A stretch of DNA of 29,514 bases from the NCBI GenBank assembly GCA_044226195.1, contig JBGAHO010000050.1:1-29514 (forward strand), read 5' to 3'. The notes beneath the pieces are model-generated. The model worked only from the letters and a program-made list of their open reading frames with translations, did not search any database and was not told the origin of the DNA. Below are positions 1 through 7,350 of the stretch, one piece after another. A program made the position numbers and the translations under genes. The stretch is from RPQJ01 sp044226195 (GTDB lineage: Bacteria; Pseudomonadota; Gammaproteobacteria; Steroidobacterales; Steroidobacteraceae). Numbering within the stretch: the first letter of the stretch is position 1; every line of letters begins with the position of its first letter.

Positions 1-897
1 GAGGAACTCGACGCGATGGCGCGTGATCGCGTCAACCGGCGCTACCTTCCGGGCGTCGAGTTGCCCCCCGCCGTCGAGATCGAGCACGACTTCGGCCGCG
101 CGGTGGCCGCGGCGCAGCAGTTGCTGCTGGTCGTGCCGAGCCACGCCTTCCGCGAGGTCCTCGAACGCCTGAAGCCGGTGCTGCGTCCCGAGCAGAAGGT
201 GGCCTGGGCGACCAAGGGCTTCGAACTCGACACCGGCAAGCTGCCGAACCAGGTCGCGCGCGAAGTGCTCGGCGCCGGCGTGCCGACCGCGGTGCTGTCC
301 GGCCCGACGTTCGCGAAGGAAGTCGGCGACGGCCTGCCGACGGCGATGACGGTCGCCTCCGACGACGAGCCGTACGCGCTCGAGCTGGCGCGCAGCATCA
401 GCAGCGTCAGTTTCCGCGCCTACGCCTCCAGCGACATGACCGGCGTCGAGGTCGGCGGCGCCACCAAGAACGTGCTCGCGATCGGCGCCGGCATCTCCGA
501 CGGGCTCGGCTACGGCGCCAACACGCGCGTCGCGCTGATCACGCGCGGCCTCGCCGAGATGATGCGCCTCGGCGTCGCGCTCGGCGCCGACAAGGACACG
601 TTCATGGGCCTCGCGGGACTCGGCGACCTGGTGCTGACCTGCACCGACAACCAGTCGCGCAACCGCCGCATGGGCCTCGCGCTCGCGGCCGGCAAGACCT
701 CCGAGCAGGCGGCGCGCGAAATCGGCCAGGTGGTCGAGGGCGTGCTCGCGGCGAAGGCCGTGCGCGAGGTCGCCCGCCGGGTCGGCGTCGACATGCCGAT
801 CGCCGAGCAGATCTACCGCGTGCTCTACGAAGGCCTGGCGCCCAAGGATGCCGTCGCCGCGCTGATGCTGCGCACGGTCAAGGCCGAGACCGACTGA
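1..897 (+). CDS. gpsA: Glycerol-3-phosphate dehydrogenase [NAD(P)+], 5'-truncated by window edge
   Basis: GpsA reduces dihydroxyacetone phosphate to sn-glycerol 3-phosphate in the cytoplasm, supplying the backbone for phospholipid synthesis. The reading frame is open from base 1, so the gene starts outside the window and the N-terminal GxGxxG Rossmann loop is missing. The ATG at 16 is internal. The visible 298 residues carry family signatures in order: NRRYLPGV, the ATKGFE segment, GPTFAKEV, the GGATKNVLAIGAGI region with the conserved lysine of the active site, and GLGDLVLTCT followed by SRNRRMG. The C-terminus (AALMLR) is the normal end of the family, so only the 5' part is absent. The gene converges on trmL across about 200 bp. 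Identification is very secure. Confidence 0.96.
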   Translation, partial: EELDAMARDRVNRRYLPGVELPPAVEIEHDFGRAVAAAQQLLLVVPSHAFREVLERLKPVLRPEQKVAWATKGFELDTGKLPNQVAREVLGAGVPTAVLSGPTFAKEVGDGLPTAMTVASDDEPYALELARSISSVSFRAYASSDMTGVEVGGATKNVLAIGAGISDGLGYGANTRVALITRGLAEMMRLGVALGADKDTFMGLAGLGDLVLTCTDNQSRNRRMGLALAAGKTSEQAAREIGQVVEGVLAAKAVREVARRVGVDMPIAEQIYRVLYEGLAPKDAVAALMLRTVKAETD

Positions 898-1095
898 ACG
901 CGGGCGCCCTCCGTGGCGCGCAATTCGCCGGGCCGCTCGGTCGTCGCTCGACGGGCCGTGCGAGGCATGGACGCCGAGCCCGGAGCCTACAGGGATGTAT
1001 TAACGCCGGCCCCACGAGCCCGCCCGGGACCCGGTGGGCCGCACGCGACCCCGCGAGGAGCACGTGGCTCCGAAGGCGCGCCCATTCCGTCCGCG
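898..1095. other. Convergent intergenic region gpsA/trmL
   Basis: This 198-bp GC-rich spacer separates the gpsA stop from the trmL stop. I see no convincing gene in it and no stem followed by a T-run that would make a clear terminator. Several weak GC-rich inverted repeats occur, as expected from the composition. A short opposite-strand open frame crosses it but has no Shine-Dalgarno and no recognisable protein. Confidence 0.5.
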
Positions 1096-1557
1096 TCAAC
1101 GGAAGCCGAGCTGCCGCCACGCCTCGTAGACCGCCACCGCCACCGCGTTCGAGAGATTGAGGCTGCGCAGGCCCTCGCGCATCGGGATGCGCACTCGACG
1201 CGACTGCGGGCACGCCGCCAGCACGGGATCCGGCAGGCCGCGCGTCTCGGCCCCGAACACCAGCGCGTCACCGTCCTGCCACGCGATCGCGTCGTGCCGC
1301 GTCGCCGCACCGGTCGAGAAGGCGAACCAGCGTTCCGGGGTCTCCAGGCTCGCGAGACAGGCCGCGAAGTCCGCGTGTACCGTGACGTCCGCCAGCTCGT
1401 GGTAGTCGAGGCCCGAGCGGCGCACCGACCGGGCGTCGAGCCGGAAGCCGAGCGGGCGCACCAGGTGCAGCCGGGCGCCGGTGTTGGCGCACAGGCGGAT
1501 CACGTTGCCCGTGTTCGGCGGAATCTCGGGTTCGACGAGCACGACGTGGAGTGGCAT
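1096..1557 (-). CDS. trmL: tRNA (cytidine/uridine(34)-2'-O)-methyltransferase TrmL
   Basis: TrmL is a small SPOUT-class enzyme that methylates the ribose of the wobble nucleotide in tRNA-Leu isoacceptors, using S-adenosylmethionine. At 153 residues it has the usual length of the single-domain family. It begins MPLHVVLVEPEIPPNTGN and shows the family blocks NTGNVIRLCANTG near the N-terminus, LVFGAETRGLP in the middle, and IPMREGLRSLNLSNAVAVA near the C-terminus, which forms the cofactor-binding knot. I chose the ATG at 1557 because family members begin exactly there; the frame stays open upstream but that extension has no homology-like content. The gene is divergent from the CBS gene, with 39 bp between the two starts. 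Confidence 0.94.
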   Translation of the reverse strand: MPLHVVLVEPEIPPNTGNVIRLCANTGARLHLVRPLGFRLDARSVRRSGLDYHELADVTVHADFAACLASLETPERWFAFSTGAATRHDAIAWQDGDALVFGAETRGLPDPVLAACPQSRRVRIPMREGLRSLNLSNAVAVAVYEAWRQLGFR

Positions 1558-1562
1558 AGAAT
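1557..1562 (+). promoter_or_regulatory. Possible -10 box for the CBS-domain gene
   Basis: TAGAAT lies 34 bp upstream of the ATG at 1597 and overlaps the first base of the divergent trmL start codon. No good -35 box is visible at standard spacing, so this is a weak call based on the single hexamer. Confidence 0.35.
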
Positions 1563-1596
1563 CGGTCCGGGGACGGCCAGCCAGGGGGATTGTTGC

Positions 1597-2028
1597 ATGC
1601 TGCGCGTCAGGCATCTGCTCGAACGCAAGGGTCGCGACGTCTGGACCGTGGACGCGGACGCACCGGTGCTCGAAGCCATCCGACGGATGGCCGAGCACCA
1701 CGTCGGCGCCCTGCCGGTGGTGCGCCACGGGGCGCTGGTGGGGATGGTTTCCGAGCGCGACTACGCCCGCAAGGTCATCCTGCTCGGACGCTCGTCCGCG
1801 GACACTCCGGTGGCGCAGATCATGAGCGCGCCCGTGGTGTCCGTCGTACCGGACGATCCCGTCCGCCACTGCATGGCCCTCATGACCGAGCGTCGCATCC
1901 GGCACCTGCCCGTGCTCGCCGCGGACGGTGCGCTGATCGGGATGATCTCGATCGGCGACCTCGTGCGCGCCGTGATCGAGGAGCAGCAGGAAACGATCGA
2001 GCAGCTCGAGAAGTTCATCGCGGGCTGA
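1597..2028 (+). CDS. Two-CBS-domain protein
   Basis: This 143-residue protein is essentially a tandem pair of CBS domains (about residues 8-62 and 72-132), which usually form a Bateman module that binds adenosyl ligands such as AMP, ATP or SAM. The typical CBS turns are visible as HVGALPVV...GMVSERDYARKV and RRIRHLPVLAADGALIGMISIGDLV. The family is common in proteobacteria as stand-alone proteins of unknown ligand. The ATG at 1597 is preceded by AGGGGG about 10 bp upstream, and the following residues begin the first domain, so this start is preferred over the longer open frame. Its last 14 bp overlap the 3' end of the convergent Hpt gene. The ligand and partner cannot be told from sequence. 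Confidence 0.9.
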   Translation: MLRVRHLLERKGRDVWTVDADAPVLEAIRRMAEHHVGALPVVRHGALVGMVSERDYARKVILLGRSSADTPVAQIMSAPVVSVVPDDPVRHCMALMTERRIRHLPVLAADGALIGMISIGDLVRAVIEEQQETIEQLEKFIAG

Positions 2029-2437
2029 GCAGCGCCGCGCGCAACTCGTCGCAGACGGCCGTCAGCGTGCGGTCGAGCTGCGCGACGTCGCCCGCGACCT
2101 CATCGGCCCCGGCGCCCGCCTTGAGACGGCGATCGAGCTCGGTCGCGATGCCGCGCAAGCCTTCCGCGCCGAGCGTGCCGGCCAGTCCCTTCAGCGTGTG
2201 CGCGGTGCGCTGCGCCGTCGTGCGGTCGCCGGCCGCGAGAGCGTCGCGGACCACGAGCGCATCGGTCGCGTGCAGCTCCAGGAAACGGCCGACGATCTTC
2301 TGGTAGATCGGGAACTGGCCCTCGAAGTAACGCAGGCCGGCGGCGATGTCGACCTGCCGCCCGTCGCGGACGGGCTGGCTGGCGCTGAGCATGACGGGTT
2401 CCTCGACGGGCAGCGGCGGATGGGCGACTTCGTGCAT
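2015..2437 (-). CDS. Stand-alone Hpt (histidine phosphotransfer) domain protein
   Basis: A 140-residue protein with one Hpt four-helix domain from about residue 30 to the end. The phospho-accepting histidine is His80 in the motif AHTLKGLAGTLGA, the standard Hpt signature. Such proteins relay phosphate between a hybrid kinase and response regulators in the cytoplasm. No kinase or receiver gene flanks it, so its partners are encoded elsewhere. The ATG at 2437 is chosen because GCAGGGA precedes it at good spacing, whereas the further upstream ATG at 2524 has no ribosome binding site. It is divergent from the dihydroorotate dehydrogenase gene and its tail overlaps the tail of the CBS gene. Confidence 0.88.
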   Translation of the reverse strand: MHEVAHPPLPVEEPVMLSASQPVRDGRQVDIAAGLRYFEGQFPIYQKIVGRFLELHATDALVVRDALAAGDRTTAQRTAHTLKGLAGTLGAEGLRGIATELDRRLKAGAGADEVAGDVAQLDRTLTAVCDELRAALLSPR

Positions 2438-2624
2438 GGGGATTCCCTGCGCCGGTGCGTCGCGCAGGCGAGTCGGAGCGGGGTCGCGGCGGGTCAGGCC
2501 GCGCGCTGTGAACGTGGCGCGCATGACTGGAAAAGTATGCGCCCGGGGCCCGGGCCGCTCGCCGGAGGTGGCACCAACCTGGAACAGGCTGGCGCGAACG
2601 GCGGCCCGGACCCCGGGATTCCCT

Positions 2625-2630
2625 TACAAT
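2625..2630 (+). promoter_or_regulatory. -10-like box of pyrD, implying a very short leader
   Basis: TACAAT sits 11 bp before the ATG at 2642. If it is a real -10 element, transcription would start around 2636-2638, leaving a leader of about five bases with no room for a Shine-Dalgarno. No good -35 hexamer is seen at 16-18 bp, so confidence is moderate. Confidence 0.45.
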
Positions 2631-2641
2631 CCGGTTCCGAT

Positions 2642-3619
2642 ATGACGCAACCCTCGCCTCCCCCGCCCCCTTCCATCGGCATCGAGTTCTGTGGCTTGAG
2701 GCTCGCCTCGCCGATCGTGCTGCTGTCCGGATGCGTCGGCTTCGGGGAGGAATACACCCGGGTCGAAGGCTTCTCGAACACCGAAGTCGGCGCGATCGTG
2801 CTGAAGGGCACGACCCGGGAACCGCGGCTCGGCAACCCGGCGCACCGCGTGTACGAGACGCCGATGGGCATGCTGAACGCCATCGGCCTGCAGAACCCCG
2901 GCGTGTCGACCGTGGTGGAGCGCATCCTGCCGACGCTCGACTTCGCCGAGACGCGCTTCTTCGCCAACGTCTGCGGCTCGACCATCGACGACTACGTCGA
3001 GGTGACCCGCCGCTTCGACGACTCGCCGATCGACGCCATCGAGATCAACATCTCGTGCCCGAACATCAAGGAAGGCGGCGTGCAGTTCGGCAACTACCCG
3101 GAGATGTCGGCGCGCGTGGTCGAGGCCTGCCGCAAGGTCACGACCAAGCCGCTCATCACCAAGCTGTCGCCGAACCAGACGGACATCCGCGAGAACGCGC
3201 GCCGCTGCATCGAGGCCGGCAGCAACGCGCTCGCGGTGATCAACACCGTCATGGGCATGGCGATCGACGTGAAGACACGCCGGCCCGTGATCGGCAACGT
3301 GCAGGGCGGGCTGTCCGGTCCCGCGATCAAGCCCATCGCACTGCTCAAGGTGATGCAGGTGGCGGAGGTCGCGGGCCCGCTCGGCATCCCGATCATCGGC
3401 CAGGGCGGCATCCAGACCGCCGAGGACGCGCTCGAGTTCATCATCGCCGGCGCGACCACGGTCGGCGTCGGCACGGCACTCTTCTACGATCCGCACGTGT
3501 GCCGTCGCATCAACGCGGGCATCGCGCAGTACCTCGCCACCAGCGGCTTCGCCTCGGTGCGTGAACTGGTCGGCAGTCTCGAGACACCGAAGCGCAAAGT
3601 CGAAGCCTGCACCTGCTGA
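2642..3619 (+). CDS. pyrD: Dihydroorotate dehydrogenase, class 1B catalytic subunit type (PyrDB-like)
   Basis: This flavoenzyme oxidises dihydroorotate to orotate, the fourth step of pyrimidine synthesis. The 325 residues align in pattern with class 1B enzymes: GFGEEY, GNPxxRVxETPxGMLNAIGLQNPG, the loop NISCPN with the catalytic cysteine at residue 139 (class 2 enzymes use serine), the FMN-binding GGLSGPAIKP, GQGGI and GTALF. Class 1B proteins normally work with the iron-sulfur/FAD subunit PyrK to pass electrons to NAD, and no pyrK is adjacent. The N-terminus has a proline-rich run (residues 4-10). The start lacks a Shine-Dalgarno but coincides with the start expected from homology. A distant alternative is a dihydropyrimidine dehydrogenase-type flavoprotein, but the motif set favours PyrDB. 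Confidence 0.88.
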   Translation: MTQPSPPPPPSIGIEFCGLRLASPIVLLSGCVGFGEEYTRVEGFSNTEVGAIVLKGTTREPRLGNPAHRVYETPMGMLNAIGLQNPGVSTVVERILPTLDFAETRFFANVCGSTIDDYVEVTRRFDDSPIDAIEINISCPNIKEGGVQFGNYPEMSARVVEACRKVTTKPLITKLSPNQTDIRENARRCIEAGSNALAVINTVMGMAIDVKTRRPVIGNVQGGLSGPAIKPIALLKVMQVAEVAGPLGIPIIGQGGIQTAEDALEFIIAGATTVGVGTALFYDPHVCRRINAGIAQYLATSGFASVRELVGSLETPKRKVEACTC

Positions 3620-3684
3620 GGCGCTCAAGTTCGCGCGCCTCGGGCCGTTACCCGGTGTCGATATTCCGCCTCCGGGGAACCCGC

Positions 3685-3888
3685 ATGAAGATCGTCGGCT
3701 CGGAACGCGCGTCCCTCGACTTGGACGGCAACGGCCGGCCGGCCGAAGGCGACGGGATGTTCGGCGAGCTGCACGTGTCGACGCGGGACGCGAGCGACAA
3801 CGCGCAGGGCGCGGTCCGCAGCGCGGGTGTCTGCCTGAAGGACGCCGGCGAAGCCGGGAACCCGCAACAGATCGACCTGGTGGTCTGA
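3685..3888 (+). CDS. Small hypothetical protein (67 aa)
   Basis: I do not recognise this protein. It is supported as a gene by a GGGGAA ribosome binding site ahead of the ATG at 3685 and by strongly G/C-biased third codon positions throughout, as in its neighbours. The product is acidic, has no signal peptide or membrane segment, and ends IDLVV. Residues 8-19 or so (DLDGNGRPAEGD) loosely resemble an EF-hand calcium loop, with acidic or amide side chains at loop positions 1, 3, 5 and 12, but the flanking helices are not evident and the resemblance may be chance. It lies between pyrD and the 3' end of the oxidoreductase on the other strand, with no obvious operon partner. Confidence 0.6.
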   Translation: MKIVGSERASLDLDGNGRPAEGDGMFGELHVSTRDASDNAQGAVRSAGVCLKDAGEAGNPQQIDLVV

Positions 3889-3891
3889 GCC

Positions 3892-4827
3892 TCAGGGCGT
3901 CCCGACGTAGAGGACGATCTTGCCGCGCGCGCGGCCGGACTGGCTGAGCCGGTGCGCGGCCGCTGCGTCACGCAGCGCGAATTCCGCGCCAACGACCGGC
4001 CGCACCTGCCCCGCGTCGACCAGGCCGCCGAGCTGCTCGAGGATCTCGGCGTTCGGCTGGATGAAGATGAACGCCGCCTGGACGCTGCGCTGGCGCGCCA
4101 GTTCCTCGGACGGCGGATCGACGATCGACACCAGCAGGCCGCCGGGCTTGAGCGTCCGCCACGAGTCCTGCTGCACCTGCCCGCCCACGGTGTCGAAGAC
4201 CACGTCGACGCCCTGCGCGCGCTCGAAGAAGCGCTCGCGCCGGTAGTCGATCACTTCGTCCGCGCCGAGGAACGACACGAGGTCGGCGTTGGCGGCCGAC
4301 GCCGTCGCGATCACGTGCGCTCCCCGCCACTTCGCGAGCTGCACCGCGAGCGAGCCGACGCCGCCGGCGGCCGCGTGGATCAGCACGCGCTGGCCGGTCG
4401 TCACCTGCGCCGTCTCGACGATGGCCTGCCAGGCCGTGATGCCCGCGAGGGGCAGCGTCGCGGCCGCGACGTGCGAAATGGTGGTCGGTCGCGGTGCGAC
4501 CTCGCTCGCTCGAACGGCGACGAACTCGGCGTAGCACCCGTCGCGCGCGATGTCCGGCCGGGAGTAGACGAGATCGCCCGGCTTGAACGTGCGCACCGAG
4601 CGACCGGCCGCGGCCACGACGCCCGAGACGTCCCAGCCGAGCGTGAGCGGCAGGCGGTGCGGCAGGGCATTCTTCAGGTAGCCCTCGCGGATCTTCCAGT
4701 CCACGGGATTGACGCCCGCGGCGACCACGCGGATCAGCACGTCGTCGTCGCCGTACGCGGGTTGCGGGACGTCGTCGAGCGACAACACGCCCGCATCGCC
4801 GTAGCGATGGATGCGGACCGCCTTCAC
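3892..4827 (-). CDS. Zinc-independent NADP-dependent medium-chain oxidoreductase (quinone oxidoreductase family)
   Basis: A 311-residue MDR-family enzyme of the NADPH:quinone reductase / zeta-crystallin group. The N-terminal GroES-like domain contains VAAGVNPVDWKIREG and GWDVSGVV. The Rossmann domain has AAAGGVGSLAVQLAKWRGA for NADP(H), then FDTVGG and KPGGLLVSI. The zinc-ligand cysteines of alcohol dehydrogenases are absent. The likely reaction is NADPH-dependent reduction of quinones or enones; the substrate is unknown. The frame has no ATG at the expected start; GTG at 4827 begins VKAVRIHRYG, the standard family start, and overlaps the ntrC TGA as GTGA. This suggests translational coupling as the last gene of an ntrB-ntrC-oxidoreductase operon. 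Confidence 0.9.
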   Translation of the reverse strand: MKAVRIHRYGDAGVLSLDDVPQPAYGDDDVLIRVVAAGVNPVDWKIREGYLKNALPHRLPLTLGWDVSGVVAAAGRSVRTFKPGDLVYSRPDIARDGCYAEFVAVRASEVAPRPTTISHVAAATLPLAGITAWQAIVETAQVTTGQRVLIHAAAGGVGSLAVQLAKWRGAHVIATASAANADLVSFLGADEVIDYRRERFFERAQGVDVVFDTVGGQVQQDSWRTLKPGGLLVSIVDPPSEELARQRSVQAAFIFIQPNAEILEQLGGLVDAGQVRPVVGAEFALRDAAAAHRLSQSGRARGKIVLYVGTP

Positions 4828-6230
4828 GCGTCTTCCATCCCGAGTTCCTTGAGCTTGCGCGTCAAGGTGTTGCGGCCCCAGCCGAGCAGCTTCGCCGCTT
4901 CCTGGCGCCCGCCCTGCGTCGCCTTGAGCGCCTCGCGGATGAGCGTGCGCTCGAATTCCGGCATGGCGTCGTCGAGCAGCGGCGCACCGCCCGACAGCAG
5001 GCGCGACTGCGCCCAGCTCGCCAGCGCCTGCGACCAGGACGTGCCGACCGCCGCGCCTTCGCCGCCGCCGCCGAGGTCCGCGGGAATGTCGGCCCGCGTG
5101 ATCTCGCGCCCGGCCGCGAGCACGGTCAGGCGCCGGCAGGCATTCACCAGCTGGCGGACGTTGCCGGGCCACGCGAAGGCGACCAGCGCAGCAGCGGCTT
5201 CCTCGGTCAGCACCTTCGGCGCGACGCCGAGTTCGAGGGCGGCGACGTCGAGGTAATGCTGCAGCAGCTCGCGGATGTCCTCGCGCCGCTGGCGCAGCGG
5301 CGGCACCTCGATGCGGATGACGTTGAGGCGATGCAGCAGGTCCTCGCGGAACAGTCCCTGCAGCACGCGCGCCTCGAGGTCCTGGTGCGTCGCGGCGATC
5401 ACGCGCACGTCGACCTTGACCGGCAGCTGGCCGCCGACGCGGTAGAACTCGCCCTCGGCCAGCACGCGCAGCAGGCGCGTCTGCAGCTGCGGCGACATGT
5501 CGCCGATCTCGTCGAGGAACAGCGTACCGCCGTCGGCCTGCTCGAAGCGGCCGCGACGCAGGTCCGTCGCGCCGGTGAACGCGCCCTTCTCGTGCCCGAA
5601 CAGCTCGGATTCGAGCAGGTCGGCGGTGAACGCGGAGGTATTGAGTGCGATGAACGGCTTGGCGGCGCGCGGCGAGTGGCGATGCAGCGCGCGCGCCACG
5701 AGTTCCTTGCCCGTGCCCGACTCGCCGGTGATCAGCACCGTCATGCTCGAGCGCGACAGGCGGCCGATGGCGCGGAACATCTCCTGCATCGCGGGCGCAT
5801 GGCCGAGCATCTCGGGAATGCGGCGCGACTCGAGCGCGGTGTCGGCCGTGCGCACGGCCTGCGTCGCCGCGCGGCGCACGAGGTCGACGGCCTGGTCGAT
5901 GTCGAACGGCTTCGGCAGGTATTCGAACGCACCGCCCTGGTAGGCCGCGACGGCGCTGTCGAGGTCGGAGTGCGCAGTCATCACGATCACGGGCAGGCGC
6001 GGACGACGGGCGCGGATCGCCTCCAGCAGGTCGAGGCCGCTCTTGCCCGGCATGCGGATGTCGGTGACGAGCACGTCGGGTTCGCCGCGACGCAGGGCGG
6101 CGAGCACCGCATCGGCATCCTCGTACGCCGTGGCGTGCACGCCGGCCTGTCGCAGCGCGCGCTCGAGCACCCAGCGGATCGACGCGTCGTCGTCGACGAT
6201 CCAGACGTCAAGCGTTTTCGACGGGTTCAT
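4824..6230 (-). CDS. ntrC: Nitrogen regulation response regulator NtrC (GlnG)
   Basis: NtrC is the sigma-54-dependent activator of nitrogen-scavenging genes. The 468 residues contain a receiver domain (about 7-120) with acidic residues 13-15, phospho-acceptor Asp57 in VTDIRMPG and Lys107; an AAA+ domain with Walker A GESGTGKE at 169-176, the sigma-54 contact loop GAFTGA at 216-221, and LFLDEIGDM as Walker B; and a C-terminal Fis-type helix-turn-helix in RQEAAKLLGWGRNTLTRKL. Every key residue is intact. The start overlaps the end of ntrB by 23 bp. Together with the NtrC-like sites before glnA this makes a self-contained nitrogen-control locus. The family identity is very secure. Confidence 0.97.
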   Translation of the reverse strand: MNPSKTLDVWIVDDDASIRWVLERALRQAGVHATAYEDADAVLAALRRGEPDVLVTDIRMPGKSGLDLLEAIRARRPRLPVIVMTAHSDLDSAVAAYQGGAFEYLPKPFDIDQAVDLVRRAATQAVRTADTALESRRIPEMLGHAPAMQEMFRAIGRLSRSSMTVLITGESGTGKELVARALHRHSPRAAKPFIALNTSAFTADLLESELFGHEKGAFTGATDLRRGRFEQADGGTLFLDEIGDMSPQLQTRLLRVLAEGEFYRVGGQLPVKVDVRVIAATHQDLEARVLQGLFREDLLHRLNVIRIEVPPLRQRREDIRELLQHYLDVAALELGVAPKVLTEEAAAALVAFAWPGNVRQLVNACRRLTVLAAGREITRADIPADLGGGGEGAAVGTSWSQALASWAQSRLLSGGAPLLDDAMPEFERTLIREALKATQGGRQEAAKLLGWGRNTLTRKLKELGMEDA

Positions 6231-7314
6231 TGGCTTCGAACGGCAGGAGGATGGTGAAGACAGTGCGGCCGGGCCGGCTGTCGAATTCGATGAGGCCGTC
6301 GTGGCGCCCGACCAGGTCCTGGGCGACGGCGAGCCCGAGGCCGGTGCCGGTCTTGCGGCCCGTCACCAGCGGATAGAACACCGTGTCCTTGAGCTCCGTC
6401 GGCACGCCCGGGCCGTCGTCCTCGACCTGGATGCCGACCACCACGCGGTAGCGGCGGCTGCCGATGCTCGCATTGGTGATCGCGCGCGTGCGCAGCACGA
6501 TGCGCCCGCGCTCGCCCACCGCCTGGATGGCGTTGCGGCCGAGGTTGAGCAGCGCCTGGATGATCTGGTTCCGGTCGAGCCGCATGCGCGGCAGGCTCGG
6601 ATCGTAGTCGCGCTCGATCGTGACGCCGGTCGGCGCCTCCGCCGCGAGCAGGTGCCCCACGTGCTGCACGATCTCGTGGATGTTGACCGGCTCCTTGCGC
6701 GGCGGCTGGCCCGGACCGAGCAGCGCGTCCATCAGCGAAGCGAGACGATCGGCCTCGGCGATGATCACCGAGGTGTATTCGTGCAGGGCCGGGTCCTTCA
6801 GCTGGCGCTCGAGCAGCTGCGCGGCACCGCGCAGGCCGCCCAGTGGATTCTTGATCTCGTGCGCGAGCTGGCGAACCATCGCGCGGCTGCCGCCGAGCTG
6901 CGTGAGCAGCGCGTTTTCGCGCGTGATGCGCTGGTGGTGCGTGGTATCGGCCAGCTCGACCAGCGCGCCGCCGGGACGTCCCGGCTGGTCGAACGGCGTC
7001 ACCGTGGCATCGAGCACGCGCGGCGGCGCGCCCGGCCCCGCTTCGAAAGGAATCTCGCGGCGTGAGTACTGCGCGCCCGCGGCGCGCGCACGGCTGATGA
7101 CGCCTTCGAGCTCGGTGTTGACCTTGAGCAGGTCGCGGATCGCCCGGCCCGCGGCCTGGTTGCGACTGATGCCGAAGAGGTCCTCGGCGGGTTCGTTCAT
7201 GTGCACGACGGCGCCGTCGGCATCGAGCCACACGACGCAGGTCGACATGCCATCGAGCAGGTGGGCCAGCTCGTCGAGGCTGGCGCGGACGACCGGGCGG
7301 AGTTCGGCGGCCAC
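6208..7314 (-). CDS. ntrB: Nitrogen regulation sensor histidine kinase NtrB (GlnL)
   Basis: NtrB is a soluble kinase/phosphatase that controls NtrC according to the state of the PII protein. The 368 residues show an N-terminal PAS domain (about 12-125), the H-box QLAHEIKNPLGGLRGAAQL with phospho-accepting His152, and a HATPase_c domain with the N-box NLGRNAIQAV, DDGPGVP and GTGLGLAV. No membrane segment is present, as expected for NtrB. The start is GTG at 7314, preceded by GGGGAGG at suitable distance. It is followed by ntrC with a 23-bp overlap and preceded by the DUF4124 gene with 36 bp between, so they are probably co-transcribed. Confidence 0.96.
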   Translation of the reverse strand: MAAELRPVVRASLDELAHLLDGMSTCVVWLDADGAVVHMNEPAEDLFGISRNQAAGRAIRDLLKVNTELEGVISRARAAGAQYSRREIPFEAGPGAPPRVLDATVTPFDQPGRPGGALVELADTTHHQRITRENALLTQLGGSRAMVRQLAHEIKNPLGGLRGAAQLLERQLKDPALHEYTSVIIAEADRLASLMDALLGPGQPPRKEPVNIHEIVQHVGHLLAAEAPTGVTIERDYDPSLPRMRLDRNQIIQALLNLGRNAIQAVGERGRIVLRTRAITNASIGSRRYRVVVGIQVEDDGPGVPTELKDTVFYPLVTGRKTGTGLGLAVAQDLVGRHDGLIEFDSRPGRTVFTILLPFEANEPVENA

Positions 7315-7350
7315 CTCACGCCTCCCCGAGGCGCGCGCGGAAGGTCGCGC

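Noticed and set aside
878..1213. Possible small gene on the minus strand in the gpsA/trmL gap
   Set aside because: Overlaps the ends of both real genes, lacks a Shine-Dalgarno and encodes a Pro/Arg/Gly-rich sequence typical of GC-rich non-coding DNA.
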